The notes under the pieces are model-generated. The model was given only the letters and a program-made list of their open reading frames with translations, was not told where the DNA came from and made no database searches. A stretch of DNA of 64,000 bases from positions 992,001 to 1,056,000 of the forward strand of contig BSDZ01000015.1 of assembly GCA_030268105.1 (NCBI GenBank). Reading direction: 5' to 3'. Positions within the stretch are counted from its first letter, which is position 1. The number at the start of each line of letters is the position of its first letter. Shown piece after piece: positions 1 through 12,441 of the stretch. The position numbers and the translations under genes are program-made. Source of the stretch: Volvox africanus. Its lineage: Eukaryota > Chlorophyta > Chlorophyceae > Chlamydomonadales > Volvocaceae.

Positions 1-402
1 GCCAGCGGTGGTCATGGTCGTCTTGCAGAGAAACCCAGTGGAAGCATGTACGGCATTACGTTGGTCATGAAGAAGGACCGATCTATTTCCACATTCTACA
101 TCCTGCATCCTACGATACGGATCATGTACGGTATCCAATCTTTTTCGCGCCTATGAAAACCGCAATGGCCATAGGGGACTTTGCGGGGCCTGGCGTATAA
201 TTTTGTGCATCTTGCGCTTTCCTCATCCCCACACTCCACTCCACTCCGCTCCCCCGCGAAACTATCCGGCCTTCGTTTCATGGCCCTCATTATTCCGATT
301 GCATAATTTAGGGGCATATGGCTATGTGCAGAATGGCTATAACTACGGGCGCGCATTCTGTGTGTATGTGAGTGTACGGAAGTGGCGGCCTGGAAGACTA
401 AG

Positions 403-407
<5 letters not shown>

Positions 408-437
<30 letters not shown>
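408..437. repeat. (TA)15 microsatellite
   Basis: An uninterrupted run of TA dinucleotides about 30 bp long. It creates artefactual YIYIYI frames on both strands. Confidence 0.95.
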
Positions 438-440
<3 letters not shown>

Positions 441-848
441 CTGTCCGATGCCCACAACGTATGGCTCCTAACACTTGTCTAGCTGACTGGTACAGGTAGT
501 GAAACCAGCGGTGGGAAGGAGTTGCTGACTGACTTTGTGTTGCCTCTGTGTTGCCACTTAAGGTGCAAAAAGGACTGTCGTGGCGTTCTGCTTTTAAGGG
601 GGGCCGGGAAGTTGTATGTCGCTTAACCAAGAAGTCATATGTGCCCGGCATTCACGGGCTCGTCCTCTTTTGGGGCCAGGGAGAGTCAGAGAGACGTGGG
701 GAGGGGTGCTGTTGGTGAAGCACTATCTTGCATGACATGGCTTTGCGTTACATGCGGCCAATAAACACCTCGTTGCCAGGAAGAGATTTGCACGGTGCCA
801 ATTTGGAGAAGTATTTATACAAACAGACACGTTGCACGTACGGATTTA

Positions 849-886
849 CAACACAACGGAGATTCCGTAGAATCTCCGTTGTGTTG
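849..886. repeat. Perfect 17-bp inverted repeat with CGTA loop
   Basis: Positions 849-865 are the exact reverse complement of 870-886, separated by the four bases CGTA. The arms read CAACACAACGGAGATTC and its complement. There is no adjacent gene to give it a role; it may be the remnant of a small transposon terminus or a structured RNA element. Confidence 0.8.
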
Positions 887-3445
887 GTATGGCTGGATAG
901 CAAGAGGAGGCGGGAATGAGGCCTCCGGAAGTATTAAAAGCATTCAGTGCAAAACGTGGCTCTGTCCGGTATGAGTTCACGACAGTTGGAAGCATGGTGT
1001 CGATGCATTGTGTTTGGTATACGATATTGATCGGCTTAGTCAATCGATTCTCTCAATCGAATTGAGATCGATCTTATCGCTAACCGATAGGGCGCTGAGG
1101 GGCTAAACTACTGGTTGGAATTTAGCATCCACGTTTTCGCGTATCGTCATGAGGATGCTGTAAATCAAGGGGCCACAAAGGGTCGGAGGGTTGACGCTGG
1201 TGGGCTGCATAAAAGGTGACCGCGGTAACTTCAGTTGGGCCTTGCGTGTTGAGACCCTTCTTGGACCTTCTCGGTGCTGCTGCACCACATCCTGATCCTG
1301 CTGCTGCACCTGTTATTATTACTGCTACTGCTACTACCGATGCGGTTCCTGCTGCCGCATGGTGCTACAGCCACATCCTAGGCAATATGTTAGCAGTACT
1401 GGACTCTGCTGTGCCGTATATTATACATTTATGCTGCAGGTGTATAGTTGTGTCCTCTAGCGTTTGGTGTTATGGCAGATTATACTAAGACATTGACGAC
1501 GGTGGCTGTTGCGGCTGTGGCGGCGGTTGTCAAGGTGCGTCGTCCTTGCGTGCCTATCCTTAAGACAAATGGCATTAGGTGAGATATATAGAAGAGCTAA
1601 GAGAAAGATATGCATGAGTGACTAGTACGCCAGCGCAATGTGCAGGAAAGCAACAGGATGCTGGTGTTCAGGTGACCGGCAGTATATGCAGTGTGAGGCT
1701 GCGGACCCTGCGAATATATTGGAAGTGGGGTTCCCGTTATGCTGTGGGTTTCACACCGGTTATGGCGGCGGTAGCAGTTATGCTCGCCTTTGCGTAAAGG
1801 CAGGTTTATGTGCTGCTGTCGTGTAGGCTTGCAGGATTATTTTAGTCAAGGAGTCAAGGAACGGATTATGTTACCGCTTGGCAGCTTTCGCAAGCTGCGG
1901 TACAGAGAGGGACGCACATCCCTCACCCGTCTCTCCGTCAGAGGACATATCGTGCGAATCCTTGCGGTGTCTTTTCACAGCGAGTGAGTCCGATTGGTTT
2001 GGAACAGTCGGGGCGCCAGCTTGTCAGAGAATGGCTGTGAGCTGTGGAAAGTGGCCACTGACCAACGACTGGGGACTGGGGAAAGGGGGGCAATGCGCCG
2101 TGGAGCTGCGGGCAGAGATGGCTGTGGGCGACCTTTCTTGAGGTGATTTGCCGGGTGGTGTTGAGGTTTGCTTTGCTTTCAAATGGAGGAGGTTTGCTTT
2201 CTCTGGTGGTCACAAATTACCTATCTCTCTCGCCCCAGCATGAACCCCAGCACGAACGAGACTCCTTAACCACGGCCTCTATAACCAATCTACGCGGGAT
2301 GAAGTTTAACTGTCATGGGAATGTAACCAAACAGACCTCAAACAATCATATGGAGCTGGACCGGCCATACGTACTATTGACACATGTCGTACACATTGCC
2401 CTGCTCCGATTTCGGGCCGTCAGGGCCTCGTAAAGCACATTCATGGTCTCGTCCGAAACGCGAAAATCTCAATGCAGATGTCAAATACATCCAGCAGCAG
2501 CAGCAGCAACAACACTTGGTATGCGCTCCTTAAGTTGGCAGTGCGACCGTGCCTAGATACTCTTGATTATAACGGTATATGATCTACGACCAGATCATTC
2601 GGAAGTAGTACGGCAGCAAACGTCCGCAAAGAAACCCATACGTATCAGTGCATAAGCAAATACGTTTGGGTGCTCTGTGTGCAATCACTATGTACGACAA
2701 CGGTCATGACCAGATATCTAGGATAGCATATCATAGCAACAACCGAGTTCGGTACCTAACGGATTATGCCCCAACGAACCAACCAATCGAGGCGAATTAT
2801 GAGGCAGACGGAGGGGTGAGTTGTTTGTACGAATGAAGAACGGCGTGGCCAGGTCCTTGGCTCGGGCAGTTCATCACCCCGATCATGACTCAGAGCGGCA
2901 TCTGGAACATACAAAATTGCGTGGAGCAAAAGAACGTGCAACGAGCACAGTACGCCTCTCACCCCCTTCGATAGCCCAACAAGCCGCCGGCATTCCAGGC
3001 CCCTGCTCCGGACCCACCTACCCCTTGTACCTTTTAACCTGTTCATCAGCATCGCGAATGACCGCTGCTCGCTTCCCTGACCGACAATCGGGAAACGCCG
3101 TCCCCTTTCCGCCTAGATGCCCCTAGGCAATTTATGGCGCGCTATCGCTTTCTTGCGGATGAAAATCCCTTTCCCCCTCATCCACATTCACATCCACATA
3201 CACACATACACATACACACATACACATACACACATACACATGCACATACACGCACTGATCGACCGGTCCACCGCAGAGAGATGAGCGTTTGACCCATTTG
3301 CCGTACCCATCCCTCCATCCATCCCTCCATGCAGCAGAGGTTCACGTCCTTCAGGTCTACGATGAGATCTTCATGGATGCCTTCCCCCCTCTCTCTCTCC
3401 CGCATCCCTTTTCCTCACCGGCAATGGACTGACGGACGGACGGAC

Positions 3446-6400
3446 TCACGCACCGTTCCCCGCCACCGTCCCCCCCACTCTGCCCAGCAGGCGGCGGGTC
3501 TCCTGGTCACATATCCCTACAACGGAGGACAGCTGCTCCAGACCGCCCTCCAGATCGGGACGCGACTCCAAACTGTCAAAACGGAATGAGGGCAGCGGGA
3601 GGGAGGGATTGAACGAAACGAGCCCGCATGAGGGCGGGAGACGAAGCCGAACGCTTGTCAGGGTGACAGTCTGGGTATTTTGTCGTATTTTGACTTGGGT
3701 ATGGTAATTCAGATTGTTGGGGACATATTTCTTTATGTGTTTGGGACATTTCCCTCGATTGGGCATCCAACGCCTCATATCTTATGTTCTACACCTTCAC
3801 CCCTTCGTTTGTAGCGCTTTAACACACACACACACTCAAACTCTGTCTTTCTCTCTCTCTCACACACACACATACACACCTCTTAATGTCCAGACCACGC
3901 AACCAGCGCACAAAGTCCAACAGATCCCCCAGGAGGCCCCATGGATCGAACTCCTCAGCTGGGGCACCGCCGCCGCCGCCGCCGCGGCTTTTCACCGAAG
4001 TGGCAGCACGCGGCGTTTGACCAGTCATGCTGCTTCTTGGTGTGCCGTGCTGACCATTCGCAGTCCGGCAGTTGTTGGTATTGCGGTTGTTACCGGTATT
4101 ACGGTTGCCGCCAGATCCTGGAGCCGCGACGTCTTCTTCCTCTTGCTTCATTTCCAGCCTGTTGCCCGGTAGCGCTGAAAGGACGTCAACCATTCTAAGG
4201 AACAAAGGGACAAAGAGCGCATTCCAGGCTGATAAAGAAACGACGGCCTGACTGGTAGTTGTGATGGATGTGGCTTAGAATGATGTACTCGTGGGCAAAG
4301 GGCCAAGGCGTAGCCGTCTGCCTTCAAGTAGGGAAAAAGCCCCTTACCACTAAGTACGTCAATGAAAATGAACGGGGGTTCAGCCTCCAGGTTTCCTAAT
4401 TAGGACTTCCGGATGATTACGATGCTGCTACTGCGACTACTGCTATTGCTACTGCTGCTACAGCTGCTACTATTGCGACTACTGCTGCGAATGTAGATGC
4501 AATTGATGTCTTCTTGATATTTGTTCGTCGTTCCCTTCGCTGCAGCATGTCCCCAGTCCCCAGTCCCCAGTCCCCAGTCCCCAGTCCCCAGTCCCCAGTC
4601 CCCAGTCCCCAGTCCCCAGTCCCCAGTCCCCAGTCTCCAGTCTCCAGTCTCCAGTCTCCAGTCTCCAGTCTCCAGTCTCCAGTCCCCAGTCCCCAGTCTC
4701 CAGTCCCCAGTCTCCAGTCCCCAGTTATGGGCGCTCACTTGTGGACGTGGTGTCGGAGGTAACGGAGCACTTCGGGCGCACCGAAGGTGGCGGGTCGCAG
4801 GGCTGCCCGGATGCAGAGCTGCTCCGTCGTGAGTCCCGGGGGAAACACCTCCGTCAGCAGCGTGGCCTGCGTGGAGCGGGTGTTGGCAATGAAGGAGGTG
4901 TGTGGGGTGGGGGGAGGAGGGGATGGTGGGGTGGGGTGGGGTGGGGTGGGGTGGGGAGTTGATGTGATTGCGAACAATCCGGCTATGAAACCCTAAGGCG
5001 TCTGCGGCCACCTAGGGGATCTGCTAACGAGGGATGGGGGCGATGGGGTGTGCTTGATTTGAAAGATGGGAAAAACAGCAGCAGCATAACCATAACTATA
5101 ACAATAATCATGACCACCATAACCATAATAACCACCACAAAAACAATGACAGCAGCAGTAGCAGCAACGGTCAGCCACCTGGCTCAGCAACGCCCGATGC
5201 GCGTCCCCCAGTGCCACCATCGTCTTCTTAATGCGCGAGGAAGATAGAGTCTGGCCCCCGGACAACGCAGCGGAGGAAGACGAAGAAGAAGGCTGCTGGT
5301 GCAGCCGTGACGCCCTCGACGGCGACGGTGGCGATGCTGCCGCCGCCGCCGCAGTCACGCCTTCCGATCCGGCCGCGGGGGAGCCTCCGCCGCCTCCGCC
5401 TCCGCTGCCGCCGCCACTTCCTGCGCCTGGCTGTGAAGCGGCCGTCAGGCTGCCGCCGCTTGCTGCCACGTTGCTCGCGTCCGCTGCGGCGGCAGAGCCG
5501 CTGTCAACGCCCGTGGCCGCGGCGGAGGGCATGGCGCTGGCGGTGGTGGAGCTGCTTGAGGCGGCGGCGGTGGCATTGGCGCTGGCGGCGGCTCCGCTGC
5601 CGCTACCGTTTTCACTTCTTCCGAATCTCGCCTCACTCGCTGCGATGGCTTGTTGGAGGGCCACCAGAGGTCCCTGCATCTTCGCCAGCCGCTCCGCCGC
5701 GTTGCACTGCACATGTCACACAGTCGTACAGCATCACATCAATAGAAGTCATGTTTGGTTCGCTCTGTCTGCTAGCCTGTCTCAGTCAGTCAGTCTGTCA
5801 GTCAGTCAGTCTTTCCGTCATCAAACACAGACACCCTGTCAGTGCACGGCACGTCGGGATCCTACTCGCAAACCCACACAACCACACATGCGCTCTCATT
5901 CCCTTCTTATACGCCGCGTGTCAAACACACACACACACACGGTGTTGTCACGTCACTTACGCACCTCTAGAGTTTAACTCCCCTTTTTCACACACCCCCA
6001 TCCCCCGCCCCCACCCCCTTCCTATCTTGGTCCTCACCCGATCCAGTGCCTCCGCCGCGCGCGCCTCCGCCTCCTCCATCCTCTTCTTCATGACCCGCAG
6101 CATCTCCGCCTGCCGCCCCAGCTCCCTCTCCTGCGCCTTTGCTTCCGCCTGGAGCTCTCCCACACGCGTGGCCCTGGAGGCAGAGGGGGAAAGCGGGAAC
6201 AAGAATCCTGGTGCTGGCACTGAAGGAACGAGGACTAACCACCGTGAAGGTGAGGGATGGCGGCGGCTGACGTCGTCCAAAGCAGGAAATGTGGAAACGA
6301 GAGCTGGGACGTAAACCAGGTAGGTGTCCACCTGCCTCTTCCTCTCTTCCTCCCTCCCTTCCTGCCTCTCTTCCTGCCTCTCTTCCTGCCTCTCTTCCTG

Positions 6401-7650
6401 CCTCTCTTCCTGCCTCTCTTCCTGCCTCTCTTCCTGCCTCTTTTCCTGCCTCTCGCCCCCTTCCACCGCCCTCCCCCAGTACCTTGTTCCTCGCATGACC
6501 TCGTCTAGCTGCGCCCTCAACGACTCCGTCTGGTTTTGCTGTGCGGCCAGCTGCTCCCTCAGCTTAGTCACAAGGGAGGTAGTGGCGGGGCTGCGGTACA
6601 TCCTGCTCATGTAGCTTAACCAGGATAACGGGGAGAAGCGCACAGCGAAAGCGAAGGGCAGGCAGGGGAAAGGGAAAAATGGGAAAGGGGGCAAGCGTGC
6701 GGTGGGTTTGCCTACAGCTTATAAGGGTTGCGATGTGTGCGTGTGGTCAGAAGAAAGGACTGTGGCGCTGGAGAGCGCGGCTCGAAAGGCGGACTTCAGA
6801 TCTGGATGACGTGCCGAAGACGTGCTTTAATATCCGTAACTAAAAGGGGGGGGGGGTAGAAGCCACTGCCGGCCAAGAGTGTGAACCCTGTAAGGTAGGA
6901 AACCAGCGCTAGGTCAAAACGTTTATCCTAAAAGTGGGTTTAATCCCTAAACCTAACTAAGTGTGTGTAGGATAGGGGGGTACATCACCCGTGGCCACTA
7001 ACCTGGCAGTCCCTACCTTCCCCGGTGTTTCGGGGCACCCTCATCCAGTCTCCCATGCCGACTTCTCCGAAATCAGTGGTTTTCCCAGGTTCAGCACCCA
7101 CCACCAGCATCCAGCGGAATCTGCCGAATCAACTAAGGCGTCAACTCCGCTACTGGTCAGCTCGCAGGTCACTTTAATTGGGGTCGTCACCGTCCATCGA
7201 CATGGGGGCACCCTGCCCTTAACTATAGGGTCTTTGGCCCGCTCTAACTAAGTGTATAAGTGCACGGGGTGAAACCGAAGCTGTTTCTGGTTTCGTTTCG
7301 GGCAGCAATACCCGCCCTCTCTCCCCACCAGCCGTCGACATCTGGTAGTAGACTCGCTCCCAGGTGTGAGTTCATATCACGTTATGGTCAGGGATGTCTG
7401 ATTTGTGCTCGTCGACAACAGTATCAGGTACTCTTTCCTCGCCTCCCACCCAACCCCAAGAGCTCCAGGGGAGCCGCTCACGTGTTTGGACTCAAGGAGC
7501 GCTCCCTGGTGTTGAGCACCTCCTCCGCCTTTATGAGGTTTGTACGACAGCGACTGAGCTCCTCTTCCAGCCGCTGCCGTTCGGTTCGGAGTACGCGCTG
7601 GAGGAACCGGGGCAGCACAGGAGAAAGCGAGGACGGATGGAGGTAGGGAG

Positions 7651-7704
<54 letters not shown>

Positions 7705-8638
7705 GGAGGTGGGACCCTAACCATAAAGATGGTGCTGCGTCGTCTCTCCCCCCCCACTGGAACCGCCGTTCCCATCCCGCCGATGGGGTGGCGGGCTGTC
7801 TACACCCACACCCCTGCTGGTTGCCCCTCCGCCCCTCCGCCCCTCCGCCCCTCCGCCTCTTCCGCCCCTCCGCCCCTCCGCCTCTTCCGCCCCTCCGCCC
7901 CTCCGCCCCTCCGCCCCTCCGCCTCTTCCGCCTCCTCCACCCCAAGCTCCGGTTCGCTCGCCATCCCCCCATTCCCTTCTCGGTTGCTTCAGCCTTACTA
8001 CCCTCTTCCACGGTAACCACCGGATATGCTCCGCGGGTGGAGGGAGCAACCACCACCGCGGTGGTATGCGACACCACCACCGCCACTTGTGCAATTTGGT
8101 GGTCTTGTCGTGAGATGTGGGTTTGCTGCCTATACCCTCCTTGCTGTGAGTCGTTCCTAATACCCAGGCTAGGGATCTCGAAAGCAGTGTGCTCCGTCGC
8201 TTGTTTGTTTCCCCCACCCCTTCTCCCACTCCCCTTCTTAGCCTCCCCCGTTTCCCTACCCCCTGTACTCCCTCTCCTCACATTCTGTTCATTGGAGGAC
8301 ACCAGCTCCGCCCGAAGCTTCCGAACCTCATCCGACAGCCCCTCCACGTCCTTCCGATTGCCGCCAATGCTACTCGGCGCTGCACCGCCGTCGCGACAGC
8401 ACCTGCACTGCGGCCGGAGGCTTGCCAGCGCCTCCACCATCGCCTGACGCTCCGCAAGGGCAGCGGCGGCGGCGTTGAGGTTCGGCGAGCCGCCATACAT
8501 GCGAGGAGGGTAGTTGTTGGCGCCGCCTACGGCGGCGCCGGCGGCAGTGGAGCTGCCGCCGTCGCTGCTGGTACTGCCGTCGATGGAGCCTGCCGCAGCA
8601 GAGCCGGCGGACACAGGCCTTGGTATTGATCTCGCCAT
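3446..8638 (-). CDS. Coiled-coil protein of unknown function, 8 exons
   Basis: Not recognised by name. The model has eight minus-strand exons, all with GT/AG borders and matching phases: 8638-8282, 7597-7482, 6602-6483, 6173-6038, 5706-5179, 4866-4739, 4158-3880, 3572-3446 (TGA), giving about 596 residues. The N-terminus (MARSIPRPVSAG) is Ser/Gly/Ala-rich. The middle (end of exon 1 to exon 4) is heptad-rich with EVRKLRAEL, TKLREQLAAQ and RQAEMLRVMKKRMEEAEAR, a clear coiled coil. Exon 5 has a low-complexity Ala/Gly/Ser linker then SSSRIKKTMVALGDAHRALL. Exon 6 carries a compact conserved-looking segment (LTTEQLCIRAALRPATFG). The frame stays open upstream of the chosen Met to 8692 and beyond, so the start is uncertain and a further 5' exon is possible. 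A cytoskeletal or ciliary role is only a guess. Confidence 0.6.
4551..4725. repeat. CCCCAGT/CTCCAGT minisatellite in an intron
   Basis: About 25 tandem copies of a 7-bp unit (CCCCAGT, with CTCCAGT variants grouped in the centre and at the end). It lies in the intron between the sixth and seventh exons of the minus-strand coiled-coil gene. On the minus strand it reads as an artefactual GDWRLET-type open frame. Confidence 0.95.
4918..4957. repeat. GGGGT tandem tract
   Basis: Five or more GGGGT units on the plus strand. On the minus strand this is a C-rich tract directly upstream of the acceptor of the sixth exon of the coiled-coil gene, where it probably supplies the pyrimidine tract. G4-forming potential is obvious from the sequence. 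Confidence 0.85.
6359..6454. repeat. 12-bp minisatellite (CTTCCTGCCTCT)
   Basis: Eight near-perfect copies of a 12-bp pyrimidine-rich unit in the intron between the third and fourth exons of the coiled-coil gene. On the minus strand it reads as an artefactual EERQEERQ repeat. Confidence 0.95.
6965..7243. mobile_element. Dispersed repeat R1, copy 1, with 12-bp target duplication
   Basis: A 279-bp unit that recurs at 18019-18297 with the same length and only a few base changes. This copy is flanked by the direct repeat CTAACTAAGTGT (6953-6964 and 7244-7255), which looks like a target-site duplication and therefore defines the exact ends of an inserted element. No coding capacity, no long terminal inverted repeats and no clear pol III boxes are seen, so the class is unknown. 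It lies in an intron of the minus-strand coiled-coil gene. Confidence 0.75.
7651..7706. repeat. (GATA)n(GA)n microsatellite
   Basis: A GATA run followed directly by a GA run. It lies about 50 bp upstream (on the minus strand) of the second exon of the coiled-coil gene and reads as CTCTCT/TATC there, next to the acceptor. Confidence 0.95.
7818..7932. repeat. CCGCCCCT / CCGCCTCTT minisatellite
   Basis: Irregular tandem copies of a CCGCCCCT unit with CCGCCTCTT variants, inside the first intron of the minus-strand coiled-coil gene. Confidence 0.9.
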
Positions 8639-8692
8639 GCGCGACGTAGCATCCTTGGCCCAGACTACATGTTGGGAGACGGCGCGCTGCAC

Positions 8693-9364
8693 CCGGGTTG
8701 TGGTGGGGCTCGGTGCGGATGTGCCCCGCGCAGACGGGGAGGGGCCGCCGTGCGGTGACGCGACCGCTCCATCGTCCGCAGCCCTGCCAAAAGGGATACG
8801 TTCCAGCCAGGATCTAAGGTAGGCGATGGGGTACTATAAGCGGGCGGACATGTGGATGGTTACGGCTGTGGGTCGGCTTAAGGTATTGGTAGTCTATAAC
8901 GGCGTCAACCCAGATGCGGTGTCGTCCCGCCCGGAAGGGCAACCCCACTATTGCTGAATCGGGCTGAGCACGACGAGCACGATGAGCACGACGAGCACGA
9001 CGAGCAGTGTAAGGGTCCTGTTTGTTTTTGTTTTTGTTGTTTTTGTTTTTGTTGTTTGTTTTTGTTGTTTTTGTTTTTGTTGGCCAAAGAAGCGAGGTGA
9101 GACGAGAGGAGGCGAGACGATGTTGTCATCCGAATGCCCAGGAGGGCGTTATCCGACCACACGCGTTGCAGGCAAGTGAATGCACGGCCACCGGCCAGCA
9201 AGAGCAACTCAGCCGCACTGTCCAGCCCTAAGAGCCAAAACCACAACCGCCCCTTCCAGCCCCCATTCCCTTCATGCGCGGAGCCCCCTCGGCCAAGCCT
9301 CCTCACCAATCATCCCTCTGCCTTGGAACACCCACGGAGGTTGGACGGCGGTAGAGCACCCTTG

Positions 9365-9404
<40 letters not shown>

Positions 9405-12400
9405 TTGTTGCTGTTGCTGCTGCTTTCTTGTGGAATGGACGGCAGCCATCCTGCCCACGCGGTCCCAGGCTGCCACCACAGCACAAAGGAAACGAAGAAA
9501 CGTACACAGTCACTGTTGTCCGCCCCTTCAGCTATGGGCGATGAAGATAGGATGTTCGGGCAGCCAAAGATGCGGTTGTGGCCGCAAGGCGATGTTTAAC
9601 ACAGCTCTATCCGTAGCTGTAGCTGCAGCCGTGGCTGAGGCGGCGTATGGTGGATGACTGCGGCTGTGGGGCTGGCTGAGACCAATGAATGATGACGAAA
9701 GGTTTGCCGGAATAGTGCAGGTTTGCGTGGCTTTTCCCAGCAGGCGATTTGAAATTTTGAAGGTGCCAGAGATGACAGCTGCCCCGCCGCGAGCGTTCAG
9801 TTAGGGTGACGGGGAAGGTGTGGCGAACAGGATTGCGGGTGAAGGGTACTTTGGACTTGGGGAAAAGCTAGTTAGCTTGACAAGGGGAACACGCAACCTC
9901 AAGTGTCCAGTCTTTAAATATAGGTTACATAGGTACATGGATGATTGCAGTTGGCTAATAATAGGGCGACTGACACAGAAGGCATCCAGGTTTCTTAGAG
10001 CGACGGAGCGCAATATCGACCGTTGAGGGCGCCGGGGAACTGTTTGGACAGTGCAGGCACCCGGAAGATCGATGAAGCCAAGTTAATTATTATGCGAATC
10101 TCAATTTCAGTTCGGGCCTTACCTGGACAGACGACCTGGGTTCCTTAAGTAAATGCCGCGGCTCACCAACGCAAGTGGCAGTTGCTAGGTAGCGATTAAA
10201 AGCCACCCTTCCATACATGACGATGATCGTCCACCATGGTTTGATATGTGTTCATGTACGCATGTTTGGTATTGGAGTCCAATTACTTGGCAACTCGCAT
10301 TGTAGCTAGAGGGATAGATGGTATTGCCAATTTTCAAACATGCATTTTATGAATTAGAAGATGCCTGAATGAAATTGCTGCGATGGGAATGGGGCAGGAC
10401 AAAAGTACATATAGGGCCGAGCACAGCTACAATCCAACACACCAAACATACGTCAATGACGGAGATGATTATACTGTACTTAGTTTATCAATAATTTCGT
10501 TACAAAACGTTGGGAGGGGGGCCTGTAACTGCCAACCCTTACAAATACGTACGACGGCTCCGGCATCTACAGTTCAGGCTTAGTAGATAGCAGCGAAGAT
10601 ATCCTTTGGCTTTACGTAGCTATATTATTTATGCTGCGTCTGAGTTCATTTGTGACATTCACTAATCTCCACATGGCAGATCTATCGCTGTGCTGCTCAA
10701 TAGTAATAGGGCCCCAGTGCTGTGCTGCACGCTGGACGGATGTCCAGTGTTGAACTTGACGCGTTTAAATAGGTTTGCAAGCAGGTTTTACGGGTCTTCA
10801 TGGCTTTAAGTACTGTGTGATTCTATCTCGCTGTCGATCGTCTATCTCACATCGCAATCATCTCGAAATAATCCATGGTCAGTCCAGCTGCCTAAAAGTT
10901 TGCGTGCATACCTCTGTTGTGGTGCAGTAATTTGGTGCAGGTTTCCATAATGCACTGGTGCATGTGGTGCGGGTCCTGCTCCAATGTGTCTACTTCGGCA
11001 CCAGCAAGAAACTGTCGGCCATTCTCGCTGCCAACATCCATGCGTTGTCCATCAGTTATTCGCGTGTATAAGCTAATGTATAAGCTAATGTATAAGCTAA
11101 TGTATAAGCTAATGTATAAGCTAATGTATATGTATGTCTGTTTTCTGTACTCGAGCACCGCTATATGTGTGTGGCAACTTCGTGCTGCAGTGTGCAGCAG
11201 TGCATGGATCCCTTTGGATCCTGCAGATCCCACAAAGGACCCCAGTATCTGGTAACCGACGGTAACCCGTTTCTGCAAAGGTGGTCCCTCTATCAGATTG
11301 CTCCTACCTGACATCCCAATTAATAGGTCAGTGCTACCTGATAGGGCCCCGATAACATTACAAAGGGGGGGGGTCATTAGATAGTTACTGACTATCGCAT
11401 GCACATGTAACACGCAAACGGACATCAGGTAGGTAGACCGTTGGGTCCCTAACATGGTTGCCGCTCGAGCAAACTAGCAGAAATGCCAAGGTAAACATAT
11501 AATCATTAACGGCTTTCCAGGTGTGGCTCATGCAACCACTGGTATCCCATGTGTGCAGACATACTCTATATGTACATAGATAGAGAATAACGGAAAGGAT
11601 CAATGAAGGTTAATGCCTCTTGAAACGAGGTGTAGTGACCCGACTACGTCGGTGTGTACGATGCCCTGCGTGACCCTCGGGACGAAGGACCGCGGGCTCG
11701 GGCGGGCAAAAGCATTGCTGTTGCATGGAAAAGCAATGAGCACCTCGATCCAGGCCTTTGACCAGAACCTATTCTGTAGACAGGGCTGGATAGGGGACGG
11801 TAGAAACGGGAGAAACGGCCACCCGTAGGTTCCACACGCAGCGCCCTCCCCGGCGGCAGCGAAAACACCAGAAGTCGATGCAAGAGAAGTCGCCATGCTG
11901 ACAGAAACATGAACGGTTTTAGTTTTTATTTAAAGCTTGCGCACACTTCCCTCCTAAAGGCGAAATCAAAACCCAGGTCACGGATCTATCATGGACTTGC
12001 GTCATATAATATTTGCACATTTATTCTTCAGCAACGTGCAACTGGAAGCGATATTAAATCGCTGATGGCTAACAACTTGTGAGCATAGGGCGATTCTCGA
12101 CTGATGTAAAATTTAACACACAAAATGAGGCACGTTTAAGGACTGATTATTAAACATAATTTTGATTGTGACGTACATAACATGTCATGTTCGTGATAAG
12201 GCCCATGCTGCCATCTCGGCTTCTTACTGAACAAACAAAGACGTATCATTTGTTCTTAACTCTTATGCCGTGAGCGTACAACCTCATAGTTGCTTATTGG
12301 TAGATTTGCTGCAAAGGAAGCAACCCGACGAATTTGTAAATCCTTTTCCTTTGAACTTCTGTAGATCCGTCCCTTCCGATATATTCGTTTGTTGTGTTCT

Positions 12401-12441
12401 CATTGCTTGACGTGAGCAGAAAAGCGATAGCTCAAGGCAGC
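8693..12441. other. Spacer with low-complexity tracts; upstream region of CHLD
   Basis: No gene is supported. Contents: GAGCACGAC repeats near 8966-9006, a TTTTTG tract at about 9020-9080, a CTG/GTT trinucleotide tract at about 9366-9425, a 12-bp tandem array at 11067-11130, and an AT-rich stretch from about 11900 to 12440 that should contain the CHLD promoter. A minus-strand open frame starting MATSLASTSGVF at 11896 was considered as a divergent gene but nothing confirms it. Confidence 0.5.
11067..11130. repeat. TATAAGCTAATG tandem array
   Basis: Five near-perfect copies of the 12-bp unit TATAAGCTAATG. Confidence 0.95.

Larger units (their letters stand above)
1..3445. other. Intergenic, no gene recognised
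   Basis: I see no coding region with credible splice structure here. Short open frames exist but none shows a domain, compositional bias or phase-matched neighbours. The stretch holds a TA microsatellite, a 17-bp perfect hairpin, a CTG/TAC-rich patch near 1270-1370, CA/TA-rich microsatellite at about 3190-3250, and the likely 3' flank of the minus-strand gene that ends at 3446. Confidence 0.5.

Noticed and set aside
3428..3450. A further 3' exon of the coiled-coil gene after a GTGAGT donor at 3449
   Set aside because: The nearest acceptor would leave a 20-bp intron and other acceptors do not keep the frame; the in-frame TGA at 3448-3446 is simpler.
4400..5011. 203-residue minus-strand frame with GDWRLETGDW repeats
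   Set aside because: It is the 7-bp minisatellite read in frame; the real minus-strand exons end at 4739 and restart at 4158 with proper splice sites.
5231..6314. Long plus-strand frames opposite the coiled-coil gene
   Set aside because: They are GC-rich antisense shadows of exons 4 and 5 of the minus-strand gene and run through its introns.
6257..6694. EERQEERQ repeat protein
   Set aside because: The repeat is intronic minisatellite; exon borders with matching phase lie on either side.
9180..9599. Poly-leucine / poly-alanine open frames
   Set aside because: Produced by a CTG/GTT trinucleotide tract with no support upstream or downstream.
11600..11896. Minus-strand frame MATSLASTSGVF as a gene divergent from CHLD
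   Set aside because: Single short frame, no splice partner or recognisable domain; possible but unsupported.
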